Positions 24,008-32,087 of a stretch of DNA of 64,000 bases are shown piece by piece. The DNA is taken from NCBI GenBank assembly GCA_965229765.1, contig CBDDJT010000003.1, forward strand, positions 744,001-808,000, given 5' to 3'. The notes beneath the pieces are model-generated. The model was not told where the DNA came from. It did not search any database and saw nothing but the letters and a program-made list of their open reading frames with translations. Position 1 is the stretch's first letter. Every line of letters begins with the position of its first letter. The position numbers and the translations under genes were made by a program. Source of the DNA: ASV31 sp965229765 (lineage in GTDB: Bacteria > Pseudomonadota > Alphaproteobacteria > Rhodobacterales > Rhodobacteraceae).

Positions 24008-26029
24008 CTACTCAGCGGCCAACTGGGTGGCCGACCGTGCCAGCGCCGCGGCGGAAAGCTCTGCCATCAGCGCAGAGGCCCGGGCGATCGGATTGGTCAG
24101 GTAGAAATCAGCGACAGCGTTGCCGAAGTCCTCCGTCGACATCTTGCCCGGCTCGATCGGCCGCCAGGTGTTTTCCGGCACCCGGTCGATGCTGCCCAAG
24201 TGCGGAACGTCCGCGACAAGCGAGGCACGCAACTGAGCCAGACTGTCATAGGCAAGCGGGACCCCCATCTCGCCAGACACGGCGCGCAGGATGGCCCAGT
24301 TTTCCTTGGCCTCGCCCGGTGGGAACGACGCGCGCAGCGCCAACTGCGGTCGGCCTTCGGTGTTGACGAAAAGGCCCTGTTCCTCGGTATAGGCCGCGGC
24401 GGGCAGGATGACGTCGGCACGATGCGCGCCTCGGTCGCCGTGGCTGCCCTGATAGATCACGAAAGGGCCATCTGCGATGTCGATCTCGTCCGCGGCAAGG
24501 TTCCAGACCACGTCCGCCCCGCCGAGCGCTGCTTCAAGGCCGCCATCTGAGACACAGCCGGCATCCATCGCGCCAACGCGCGCGGCGGCCGTATGCAGGA
24601 TCAGAAGGCCCGATTTCGTGCTTTCGGCAAGCGCCATCAAGGAAGCGAGGACGGCGTCGCCATCGGGCCGTGTCAGTGCGCCCTGCCCCACCACGATAAC
24701 CGACGGCTTTTCAGCAACGGACGAATGATCCCGGCCCAGAAGCTCCGTGATCGTGTCCGGACCGGTGCCGAGATGGGCATAATCGTATGTCAGATCAACC
24801 TGCGGACCGATCACGCCGACATTGGCACCCGCGAGCCACGCTTTGCGGATCCGCGCATTCAGCACCGGCGCTTCGGCCCTGGGGTTCGCGGCGATCAACA
24901 TGATTGCCTCAGCCGTGTCGATATCTTCGACCGTCGCCGTCCCGACATAGGCCGAGCGGTTGCCGGCTGGCAGCTTGGCACCGTCCACTCGGCATTCGAC
25001 CGCCCCGCCTTGCCCTTCGACAAGTTGCTTCAAAGCATAGGCGGCCTCGACCGGGGCAAGATCCCCGACCAGACCTGCAAGCTTCCCCGCCCCCTTTACG
25101 GCAGTGGCCACTGCGGAAAGGGCCTCGGGCCATGTGGCTGGGCGAAGCTTTCCGTTCTCGCGAATGTACGGCCTGTCCAGGCGCTGGCGGCGCAGTCCAT
25201 CCCAGACATAGCGGGTCTTGTCCGAAATCCATTCCTCGTTCACGCCGTCATGGTTGCGTGGCAGGATGCGCATTACCTCTCGGCCCTTGGTATCGACGCG
25301 GATGTTGGAACCGAGCGCATCCATTACGTCGACAGACTCGGTCTTTGTCAGCTCCCATGGGCGCGCAGTGAAAGAGTACGGCTTGGAGGTCAGCGCCCCG
25401 ACCGGGCAAAGGTCGACAATGTTGCCCTGCAGCTCGGATTCCAGCATCTGCCCGAGATAGCTGGTGATCTCGGCATCCTCGCCCCGGCCGGTCTGGCCCA
25501 GTTCGGGCATCCCCGCGACCTCGGTAATGAAGCGCACGCAACGAGTGCAGGAAATGCAACGCGTCATGGCAGTGCCGACAAGGGGTCCAAGGTCCATATT
25601 GTCGACCGCGCGCTTGGGCTCGCGATAACGGCTGAAATCGACCCCATACGCCATCGCCTGGTCCTGCAGGTCGCATTCGCCACCCTGGTCGCAGATCGGG
25701 CAATCCAGCGGGTGGTTGATGAGCAGGAACTCCATCACCCCCTCGCGGGCCTTCTTGACCATGGGGCTGTTGGTCTTGACCACCGGCGGCTTGCCTTCGG
25801 GGCCGGGGCGCAGATCTCGCACCTGCATCGCACAGGAGGCTGCCGGCTTTGGCGGGCCGCCGACGACCTCTACCAGACACATGCGGCAATTTCCGGCGAT
25901 CGACAGCCGTTCGTGGTAACAGAAGCGCGGGATCTCGATACCGGCCTGTTCGCACGCCTGGATCAGCGTCATGGCCGGATCGCACTCGATCTCTTGCCCG
26001 TCGATGATGATTTTTCTCAGATCGCTCAT
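24008..26029 (-). CDS. nuoG: NADH-quinone oxidoreductase subunit G
   Basis: The large iron-sulfur subunit of the peripheral arm. Cluster ligands are complete: 2Fe-2S at Cys 37, 48, 51 and 66; the His-coordinated N5 site at H106 with Cys 110, 113 and 119; and a 4Fe-4S site at Cys 158, 161, 164 and 208 (CISCTRC, DLCPVGAL). The rest is a molybdopterin-oxidoreductase-like domain without evident cofactor. The length of 673 residues fits the alphaproteobacterial/mitochondrial form. It overlaps the DUF3291 gene by 4 bases. Confidence 0.97.
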   Translation of the reverse strand: MSDLRKIIIDGQEIECDPAMTLIQACEQAGIEIPRFCYHERLSIAGNCRMCLVEVVGGPPKPAASCAMQVRDLRPGPEGKPPVVKTNSPMVKKAREGVMEFLLINHPLDCPICDQGGECDLQDQAMAYGVDFSRYREPKRAVDNMDLGPLVGTAMTRCISCTRCVRFITEVAGMPELGQTGRGEDAEITSYLGQMLESELQGNIVDLCPVGALTSKPYSFTARPWELTKTESVDVMDALGSNIRVDTKGREVMRILPRNHDGVNEEWISDKTRYVWDGLRRQRLDRPYIRENGKLRPATWPEALSAVATAVKGAGKLAGLVGDLAPVEAAYALKQLVEGQGGAVECRVDGAKLPAGNRSAYVGTATVEDIDTAEAIMLIAANPRAEAPVLNARIRKAWLAGANVGVIGPQVDLTYDYAHLGTGPDTITELLGRDHSSVAEKPSVIVVGQGALTRPDGDAVLASLMALAESTKSGLLILHTAAARVGAMDAGCVSDGGLEAALGGADVVWNLAADEIDIADGPFVIYQGSHGDRGAHRADVILPAAAYTEEQGLFVNTEGRPQLALRASFPPGEAKENWAILRAVSGEMGVPLAYDSLAQLRASLVADVPHLGSIDRVPENTWRPIEPGKMSTEDFGNAVADFYLTNPIARASALMAELSAAALARSATQLAAE

Positions 26030-26496
26030 GCAAGTGTCCCCGTTTGCGCATTGGCGCGCAGGTATTCAAAATCGAAGGCCGCGTCGGACGGCCCGGTGGC
26101 GCGCAGGTGGTTCAGCCGGTCGAGCCCTTCGGCAAAGCCGGGGACGTGCCCGGCGTGTACCGGCCAGATGACATAGGTGCGGTCAGGCTGCGGACGGAAC
26201 CATTCGGCGCGGCGTTTCAGGAAGGCCCCATGAACGGTGCGCATCACGAAATCTTCCAGCGCCGCGGCGCTTTCCCAGACCGAAAGGGTGGCCAGCGCGC
26301 AGGGATCGCCGTCGTACAGGCGGATCCCCTCGGCGGCTAGGGCCACGGCCTCGTCCTGGCAGCGCCATACGAACCCCGGAGACCGGTCGGCCACGGCGTT
26401 CACGCGCGCGGTATTGTCGGTGAACCCGGCGCTGCGCCGGTCGTGCAGCGGGTGCCACAACTGGCCGATGTTCATCTGGGCAACATGCATGTTCAT
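26026..26496 (-). CDS. DUF3291 (monooxygenase-fold) protein encoded in the nuo operon
   Basis: A 156-residue soluble protein matching DUF3291: the N-terminal HVAQMNIGQLWHPLHDRR, NAVADRSPGFVWRCQ and LSVWESAAALEDFVMRTVHGAFLKRRAEWF. The family has a ferredoxin-like alpha/beta fold related to antibiotic-biosynthesis and heme-degrading monooxygenases; no activity is established. It ends in a 4-base overlap with nuoG, so it is translated with that subunit. ATG codons at 26496 and 26490 are alternatives. A link to complex I is suggested only by location. Confidence 0.75.
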   Translation of the reverse strand: MNMHVAQMNIGQLWHPLHDRRSAGFTDNTARVNAVADRSPGFVWRCQDEAVALAAEGIRLYDGDPCALATLSVWESAAALEDFVMRTVHGAFLKRRAEWFRPQPDRTYVIWPVHAGHVPGFAEGLDRLNHLRATGPSDAAFDFEYLRANAQTGTLA

Positions 26497-26579
26497 GACC
26501 GCGCCAGCACCTGCACACGGGCGAAACCAGCCCCCGGGAAGGCATCTGATTGCATCGCTGGTCCGGGGCGGACTGCCAT
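26493..26579 (-). CDS. Possible 28-residue ORF before the DUF3291 gene
   Basis: The 103-base gap holds a frame with GGAGACAGGA just upstream of an ATG at 26579 (a second ATG lies at 26597). The product is short and not hydrophobic, ending in GFARVQVLARS. Its TGA overlaps the DUF3291 ATG as ATGA. It could be a leader for coupled translation or an accident of GC-rich DNA. Confidence 0.25.
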   Translation of the reverse strand: MAVRPGPAMQSDAFPGAGFARVQVLARS

Positions 26580-26599
26580 TGTCCTGTCTCCGTTCATAG

Positions 26600-27004
26600 T
26601 CAGGCGCGCTGCGTACAGCGGCCTGTCATCGTGATCGTGTCACCAATCAGCCTGACCTGATCGACGGGTAGGTCGGGCCCAAGCGTCCAGACGGTGTCTG
26701 AACCGCCAAAGGTTTGCAGACAGTACTTGGTTGCCTCGTATCGACCTGCCTCTTGCGCTGCGGCCACGTTGGCCGAGGCAGGGGAGATCACGATGGTGAA
26801 ATCGCGCGGGTTGTCCCTTGTCGATGTCAGCTTTGCCGAAAAACGCAGCCCATCGAATTCGGGCTTGCGCGGGTCGTTCTGTCGCGGGCCGCAGGCGGAA
26901 AGACTTGACCCCAGCAGCACCACCATAGCCAGCGCCGCGCTCCTTCTCAGGAAACGATCGCGCCGCCAGGAGGCCATGGTCGGATGTACGCCGCGCGGCT
27001 GCAT
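26600..27004 (-). CDS. Small lipoprotein encoded between nuoF and nuoG
   Basis: A 134-residue protein starting 3 bases after the nuoF stop, with GGAG six bases before the ATG at 27004. It has a basic stretch (ASWRRDRFLRR), a hydrophobic core and lipobox LSAC (Cys38). A second ATG at 26977 would give a shorter, more typical signal. The mature part has one Cys in EATKYCLQTFGG and one in MTGRCTQRA. No family is recognised. It is one of three small lipoproteins in this nuo operon. Confidence 0.65.
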   Translation of the reverse strand: MQPRGVHPTMASWRRDRFLRRSAALAMVVLLGSSLSACGPRQNDPRKPEFDGLRFSAKLTSTRDNPRDFTIVISPASANVAAAQEAGRYEATKYCLQTFGGSDTVWTLGPDLPVDQVRLIGDTITMTGRCTQRA

Positions 27005-27007
27005 GAC

Positions 27008-28303
27008 TCACTCCGCCGCGACAGCGCTCACTCGGCCGGTCCGCTTTGCCTTGATCCGATCCTCGATCTCGTCTCTGAAGTGACGGATCAGGCCCTGGAT
27101 CGGCCAGGCCGCGGCATCGCCCAGAGCGCAGATTGTATGGCCCTCGACCTGCTTGGTGACGTCAAGCAGCATATCGATTTCCTCGACCTCGGCCTCGCCG
27201 GTCACCAGACGATCCATGACGCGCATCATCCAGCCCGTGCCTTCTCGGCAAGGCGTGCATTGGCCGCAGCTTTCGTGCTTGTAGAACTTTGACAGCCGCC
27301 AGATTGCCTTGATGATATCGGTGGACTGGTCCATCACGATTACTGCCGCGGTGCCGAGACCGGAGCGCTGTTCGCGAAGCCAGTCGAAATCCATTATGCC
27401 TTCGCGGATCACATCCGCGGGCAGGCATGGCACCGACGATCCACCGGGGATGACGGCCTTCAGGTTGCTCCACCCCCCGCGCACACCGCCACAATGCCGG
27501 TCGATCAGTTCTTCGAAGGTGATCGACATCGCCTCTTCGACGACACAGGGCGCGTTGACATGGCCCGAGACCGCGAAAAGCTTTGTCCCGGTGTTGTTCG
27601 GGCGCCCGAAGCCGGCGAACCATTCGGGCCCGCGGCGCAAAATGGTCGGGACAACGGCAATCGATTCCACGTTGTTTACCGTCGTTGGGCAGCCATAAAG
27701 CCCCGCGCCGGCCGGGAAAGGCGGCTTCATCCGAGGCATGCCCTTGCGCCCTTCAAGGCTTTCCAGCAGCGCAGTTTCCTCGCCGCAGATATAGGCGCCC
27801 GCGCCGTGATGCAGGTAAAGGTCGAAATCCCAGCCGGAACCGGCCGCATTCTTGCCCAGCAGGCCTGCATCATAGGCTTCGTCGATGGCCGCCTGAAGCG
27901 CCTCGCGCTCGCGGATGTATTCGCCGCGGATATAGATGTATGAGGCATGGGCGCCCATTGCGAAGGACGCGATAAGGCACCCTTCGACCAGCGTGTGCGG
28001 GTCATGGCGCATGATCTCACGGTCCTTGCAGGTACCCGGCTCGGATTCGTCGGCATTGACAACCAGGTATGCCGGGCGACCGTCAGATTCCTTGGGCATG
28101 AAGGACCATTTCAAACCGGTCGGAAACCCGGCCCCACCGCGGCCGCGCAGACCCGAACCCTTCATCTGGTCGATGATCCAGTCACGTCCTTTCTTGACGA
28201 TGTCTGCGGTGCCGTCCCAATGCCCGCGCGCCCGGGCGCCAGCCAGCGTCCGGTCGTGCATCCCGTATAGGTTGGTGAAGATTCGGTCCTGGTCGTTCAG
28301 CAT
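27008..28303 (-). CDS. nuoF: NADH-quinone oxidoreductase subunit F
   Basis: Binds NADH, FMN and the N3 cluster. The nucleotide site GRGGAGFPTGLKW is near residues 54-66; VVNADESEPGTCKDREIM and the FMN-site glycine-rich segments follow. The 4Fe-4S ligands are CGQCTPCREG near residue 350 and a Cys in HTICALGDAA near 390. The length of 431 residues is normal. It follows a short DUF5337-like gene by 9 bases. Confidence 0.97.
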   Translation of the reverse strand: MLNDQDRIFTNLYGMHDRTLAGARARGHWDGTADIVKKGRDWIIDQMKGSGLRGRGGAGFPTGLKWSFMPKESDGRPAYLVVNADESEPGTCKDREIMRHDPHTLVEGCLIASFAMGAHASYIYIRGEYIREREALQAAIDEAYDAGLLGKNAAGSGWDFDLYLHHGAGAYICGEETALLESLEGRKGMPRMKPPFPAGAGLYGCPTTVNNVESIAVVPTILRRGPEWFAGFGRPNNTGTKLFAVSGHVNAPCVVEEAMSITFEELIDRHCGGVRGGWSNLKAVIPGGSSVPCLPADVIREGIMDFDWLREQRSGLGTAAVIVMDQSTDIIKAIWRLSKFYKHESCGQCTPCREGTGWMMRVMDRLVTGEAEVEEIDMLLDVTKQVEGHTICALGDAAAWPIQGLIRHFRDEIEDRIKAKRTGRVSAVAAE

Positions 28304-28312
28304 CGCCCTGCC

Positions 28313-28537
28313 TCAGTTGTCCCGGCGCTTGCGCCAGATCTGCCACGTGACGACAAAGGCCCAGAAGAAGGATCCCAACGCAAGCAGGTCGAAGAGGAAC
28401 ACATAACGGGGCTCCAGCCCCAATTCCCCGCCGACCCACTGGGCCGCCATCCATACGAGCATGGTCACGGCAATTACCAGCGCTACGATGCGCGCCTGCC
28501 GTGCTGTGCGTCGATCCTGATCGGTACCGTCTGTCAT
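28313..28537 (-). CDS. Small two-helix membrane protein (DUF5337-like)
   Basis: A 74-residue protein with a charged N terminus (MTDGTDQDRRTARQAR) and two hydrophobic helices (about residues 17-36 and 45-66), ending in a basic tail. It resembles the DUF5337 family seen in Rhodobacteraceae next to nuo genes. The start at 28537 was chosen because the longer frame overlaps the upstream gene with no homology. It lies 7 bases after the helix-hairpin-helix gene and 9 bases before nuoF. The role is unknown. Confidence 0.7.
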   Translation of the reverse strand: MTDGTDQDRRTARQARIVALVIAVTMLVWMAAQWVGGELGLEPRYVFLFDLLALGSFFWAFVVTWQIWRKRRDN

Positions 28538-28544
28538 CACAGTC

Positions 28545-29240
28545 TCAGTAAACGTCCCCGTCCTTGACGCGGTTGGAGAATTCCGTCGCACCACCAGACG
28601 CCAGCGTCCTTGCCTGGGTGACCCAAGCGTCGCGGCTGGCGCGGCCCTTGAAGCCTTCAAGATTCTGGTCGACCCAGGCCAGTTCTCTTTCCGTCCAGCC
28701 TGCGATCTGGTCGAAATGGAAGATCCCCATGCCGTGGAGCATCTTTTCGAGTTTCGGACCGACACCCTTGATCTGCTTCAGGTCGTCCGGGGAGCCCTCT
28801 CTGGCAGCGTCGAGCATCTTTGGCTTGTCAGAATCGCTTGGGGTCGATGCCGCGGCGGGTACCTCGGCGGATATTGTGTCTGCAACGGGCGCGGGTGCAG
28901 GTGCAGCTTCGGGCTCAGGTTCGGGCGCCGCCACCGGTTCAGGCGCCGGTGCGGCCGGCGGAGCGGGTGCCGCGGCTGCGACCGGTGCCGGCTCTGCCGC
29001 AGGCGAGACCGCAGCTTGTGCGTGATCGTCGGCAGGAGCCTCCGACGCTTCCGGGGCCTTGCTGTGAAAGCCCATCAGCAGAACGATCGCCACTACGATT
29101 GCCAGCAACAGCGCCACGAAGAAGGCAGGCGAAAACGCCCAGCCTCCAAGCGCCATGAGCGCCACAAAAGCAACGAGCCCCACCGCGCCGGCGAGGGCGC
29201 CAACCATTATCATGGTGCCCTGGTTCTGTTTGGAATTCAT
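28545..29240 (-). CDS. Membrane-anchored helix-hairpin-helix protein paralogous to the NuoE tail
   Basis: A 231-residue protein: two hydrophobic helices (about residues 10-57), a long Ala/Pro/Glu linker (60-145), and a C-terminal globular domain (about 152-231) starting DDLKQIKGVGPKLEKMLHGM. That domain contains a helix-hairpin-helix (KGVGPKLE) and is closely similar to the extra C-terminal domain of the adjacent NuoE: 53 of 76 aligned positions identical by hand count. The start at 29240 has AGGA upstream. It lies between nuoE and nuoF. It may tether or organise the peripheral arm; this is not shown. Confidence 0.75.
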   Translation of the reverse strand: MNSKQNQGTMIMVGALAGAVGLVAFVALMALGGWAFSPAFFVALLLAIVVAIVLLMGFHSKAPEASEAPADDHAQAAVSPAAEPAPVAAAAPAPPAAPAPEPVAAPEPEPEAAPAPAPVADTISAEVPAAASTPSDSDKPKMLDAAREGSPDDLKQIKGVGPKLEKMLHGMGIFHFDQIAGWTERELAWVDQNLEGFKGRASRDAWVTQARTLASGGATEFSNRVKDGDVY

Positions 29241-29280
29241 CGTTCCTGTCTCCTCAATCCGCCAGAGTACGTTTCCGCCC

Positions 29281-30330
29281 TCAATACTTAGCGCGTTTCG
29301 AGAACTCTGTCTCCTGCCCGGATGCGAGGAGTTTCGCCTGCGCAACCCAGTCGTCACGCGTCACACGGCCCTTGAAACCTTCCAGGTTTTCATCCACCCA
29401 GGCGACCTCTTCCGGGGTCCAGGCCGCGATCTGGTCGAAGTGGTAGAAGCCCAGCCTGTGCAGCAGGTCCTCCAGCTTCGGACCGACCCCCTTGATCATC
29501 TTCAAATCATCCGCGCCTGTGTCCCGCGGGGCATCGAGCGAGGCGGGGCGTGCCTGCACAACAACGGCGGCGGATTCCGCGGCAGGTGGGGTCGGTTCCG
29601 GAGTGGCGTGTGCGGCTGTTTCCGTTCCGCGCCAAGGGGTCGAGAGCGGCACTTCGGTACCGTCGATGCGCTTCACCGTATCGCCAAGATCGACTGCACG
29701 CTGCACGCTCGCATTATATTTGGTGTGTCCGGAATCATAGGTCTCAAGACTGGTCAGCCCGGTCAGTGGCTCAGATGAAAAGCGCACGTTCTGCGGCCCC
29801 GGAATCGGGACTTCACCCCTCGCAAGTGCATCGAGTAGCGCTGCAAGGCTCTCGGTCGTCAGATCCTCGAAATAGTCTTTCCCGATCTGGGCCATTGGCG
29901 CATTGGCACACGCCCCGAGGCATTCGACCTCCTCCCAGCTGAACCTGCCGTCCTCGGAAAGCTGGTGTGCACGCGGGGCGATCTTTTCGCGGCAGACGGC
30001 GATCAGGTCTTCCGCTCCGCAGATCATGCAAGAGGTCGTGCCGCAGACCTGAACATGCGCCACGCTGCCAACGGGCTGCAGCTGGAACATGAAGTAGAAG
30101 GTCGCCACCTCAAGCGCCCGGATGTACGCCATGTCCAGCATGTCCGCCACGTACTCGATCGCGGGACGGGTCAACCAACCGTGCTGCTCCTGTGCACGCC
30201 ACAGAAGGGGGATGATAGCGCTGGCCTGCCTGCCCTCGGGATATTTCGATATCTGCGCCTCGGCCCAGGCCTGATTGGCGGGCGTGAAGGCGAAGCTTTC
30301 GGGCTGGTCCGGGTGAAGGCGGCGGAGCAT
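29281..30330 (-). CDS. nuoE: NADH-quinone oxidoreductase subunit E with a C-terminal helix-hairpin-helix extension
   Basis: The thioredoxin-like 2Fe-2S subunit (N1a) of the NADH module. Ligands are C96 and C101 (CGTTSC) and C137 and C141 (CLGAC). The core ends near residue 200. After a low-complexity linker, residues 270-349 form an additional domain (DDLKMIKGVGPKLEDLLHRL) not found in E. coli NuoE. At 349 residues it is about twice the usual length. The extra domain is duplicated in the next gene. The gene follows a small lipoprotein gene by 71 bases. Confidence 0.96.
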   Translation of the reverse strand: MLRRLHPDQPESFAFTPANQAWAEAQISKYPEGRQASAIIPLLWRAQEQHGWLTRPAIEYVADMLDMAYIRALEVATFYFMFQLQPVGSVAHVQVCGTTSCMICGAEDLIAVCREKIAPRAHQLSEDGRFSWEEVECLGACANAPMAQIGKDYFEDLTTESLAALLDALARGEVPIPGPQNVRFSSEPLTGLTSLETYDSGHTKYNASVQRAVDLGDTVKRIDGTEVPLSTPWRGTETAAHATPEPTPPAAESAAVVVQARPASLDAPRDTGADDLKMIKGVGPKLEDLLHRLGFYHFDQIAAWTPEEVAWVDENLEGFKGRVTRDDWVAQAKLLASGQETEFSKRAKY

Positions 30331-30401
30331 GGTCTAACGTTCCAACGTCTGTGTTTCAGTAGCGCCGCCGAAGCGGCTGCGATTAAGGCGTCCTGCCCCC
30401 G

Positions 30402-30734
30402 TCATCCGGGGGCAGTCCCGAGGTCCAGGACCTGCACGGTGCTTGCTGCCCCGGGCGCGCATAGCCCGGCTATAAGGCGCACACCCTTTCCGTCGTCGGC
30501 CCGCTCGGCACGACCCGTGGCCAACGACTGCCCTGCGATATCAAGCAGTTGCTGCCGCGTCAGGCCAGCCTGGAATTCCACGGTGCGGAAATCGGCATCG
30601 GTGATCAGGGTGCAGCCAATGGTGGCGACGGCCTCTTCAAAGAAGGTTACGTCGTCAATGGTCGAGCCCTCGGGCGGCGTGACGCAGGCGGCCAGCGCGG
30701 CCAGTGGCAAGAAAAACTGCAGACGGCGTATCAT
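30402..30734 (-). CDS. Small lipoprotein encoded upstream of nuoE
   Basis: A 110-residue protein with a short lipoprotein signal, MIRRLQFFLPLAALAAC, and Cys17 as the lipidation site. The mature part begins VTPPEGSTIDD and has two Cys (TIGCTLITD, AGLCAPG). No family is recognised. Its ATG overlaps the stop of the upstream membrane-protein gene by 4 bases. It is the third small lipoprotein in this operon; together they suggest a periplasmic partner group. Confidence 0.65.
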   Translation of the reverse strand: MIRRLQFFLPLAALAACVTPPEGSTIDDVTFFEEAVATIGCTLITDADFRTVEFQAGLTRQQLLDIAGQSLATGRAERADDGKGVRLIAGLCAPGAASTVQVLDLGTAPG

Positions 30735-31099
30735 TGAGCGGCTCCGTACATCAGGGCGGCGCCAACAACGGCGGCACCCACCAGCGAAGCAATGCCGGAT
30801 GCGGTGTGTTTCACATGGGGATGGTCAGCACGGGCGTATATCGCACCGTCGGCAAGGCCCATGAAGGCGAAAGCGAGAAACAGTGCCAGCAACATGCGCA
30901 GATCGCCCCAGGCCAGAGCGGCGAGCGTGAGTGCCGCGAAAGCCACATAGCGGTCGGCCAGCACGAGTGGCAACTGGGCCGGACGATGCGTCAGCCGTGC
31001 CAAGCCACGATGCGGATCGCGGGTCACGACTGCCGCAAGAAGCGTCAGGACCACGACTGCCAGGCCACCGCAGAACAGCGCGAGCCACGTCAACGTCAT
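30731..31099 (-). CDS. Small membrane protein between nuoD and nuoE
   Basis: A 122-residue protein with four predicted hydrophobic helices and conserved-looking loops (DPHRGLARLTHRPAQL, DRYVAFAALTLAA, YARADHPHVKHTASG). It is reminiscent of small four-helix families such as DUF4267, but I cannot assign it securely. It is coupled to the following lipoprotein gene by a 4-base overlap. The 103-base gap before it holds only a 14-codon frame and a CCCCCGGGGG palindrome. Confidence 0.6.
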   Translation of the reverse strand: MTLTWLALFCGGLAVVVLTLLAAVVTRDPHRGLARLTHRPAQLPLVLADRYVAFAALTLAALAWGDLRMLLALFLAFAFMGLADGAIYARADHPHVKHTASGIASLVGAAVVGAALMYGAAQ

Positions 31100-31202
31100 G
31101 CCACCCCCCGTGAAACCGTAATGTACCTGGCGTCCGTCATTTGGTGTCCGTTCCAGCGCCGCGTGTCCGGCTTGTGTTTCGGTTTCAGGCCCCCGGGGGC
31201 GT

Positions 31203-32087
31203 CTATTGGCAATCGACCAGCGTCACCGACTGCCTGTCGGCGGCCAGCGTGATGTAGGCGGGGTCACGCATTGCCGCCTCCACGGTCTCTTCCAACCGTT
31301 CGAGATTGCGTTGCACAAGGCCCACGGCATGGTTCGCCTTCTTGTAAACCTCGTCATCAGAAGTGGTGTCCACCTCGTCCGCGAAGGCGCCGCGTTCCGA
31401 GGCCTTGTCGTTGGGTGCATCAAACATGTACGACAACAGCAGGTCGCGGATGTCCGCCGGGATATCCATGCCGTCCATCATCGCACCATAAACGGCGTCC
31501 TGAAGCCATCTTTCTCCGCCGTTCGCTTCGACCGTGGCAAGCGATAGGCTGCAGGCCTCGCCGTGGTCGCGCATCACCTTGTCCAGCCCCTGCATCGCCG
31601 CGGGCGCGATCTGGTCGTCGGTCATCAGACCGAAGGCCACGGCCGCCTGTTCAAGCGCAATCACCCGGTCAAGAAGCGCGGAGGCCTCTGCCGCAGCAGC
31701 ATCGGCGGCGAGGTAAGGCGCCAGCCTGTCGCGAAGCGACCGAACCTCTGCCTGCAGCGCAGCGATCTCGGCAGCGGCGGCGTCGGCCTCGGCCGCATTG
31801 GCACGAGCCGTCGCCTGATCCAGAGCCGCGGTGTCCGCGTCGCGGGCAGACTGCGCTGCAGCGGCCGCGCCATCGGTCACGATCGGGGTGCATGTGCCCA
31901 GCCGTGCCGTGTCTTGTAACTTCTCCAGCGTGCAGAGAAAGGGTGCGCCACCGCTGGTCACAAGCGCAGATCCTTCCGCCAGACCCGTCACCTCGAACGG
32001 AAGTGCGGGATCGAACTCGGGCAGAGTTTGCGCAACGAGCGGGCCGCCGATAACGCCGGCAATCAATACGGGAACTAGGTGCCTCAC
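31203..32087 (-). CDS. Exported coiled-coil protein directly after nuoD
   Basis: A 294-residue protein with a signal peptide ending near LVAQ (residue 20), a pair of Cys (C52, C66), then an Ala/Glu-rich heptad stretch (about residues 73-150) that should form a coiled coil. A C-terminal soluble region follows, ending TLVDCQ. The start is GTG at 32087, overlapping the nuoD stop as GTGA, so translation is coupled to nuoD. No family is recognised. An exported protein coupled to a cytoplasmic complex I subunit is unexpected; it may contact the periplasmic face of the complex. Confidence 0.6.
   Translation of the reverse strand: MRHLVPVLIAGVIGGPLVAQTLPEFDPALPFEVTGLAEGSALVTSGGAPFLCTLEKLQDTARLGTCTPIVTDGAAAAAQSARDADTAALDQATARANAAEADAAAAEIAALQAEVRSLRDRLAPYLAADAAAAEASALLDRVIALEQAAVAFGLMTDDQIAPAAMQGLDKVMRDHGEACSLSLATVEANGGERWLQDAVYGAMMDGMDIPADIRDLLLSYMFDAPNDKASERGAFADEVDTTSDDEVYKKANHAVGLVQRNLERLEETVEAAMRDPAYITLAADRQSVTLVDCQ

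Noticed and set aside
31100..31202. A 14-codon frame ending in ATGA with the small membrane-protein gene between nuoD and nuoE.
   Set aside because: Too short to judge and no clear ribosome-binding site; left out of the micro-ORF set.
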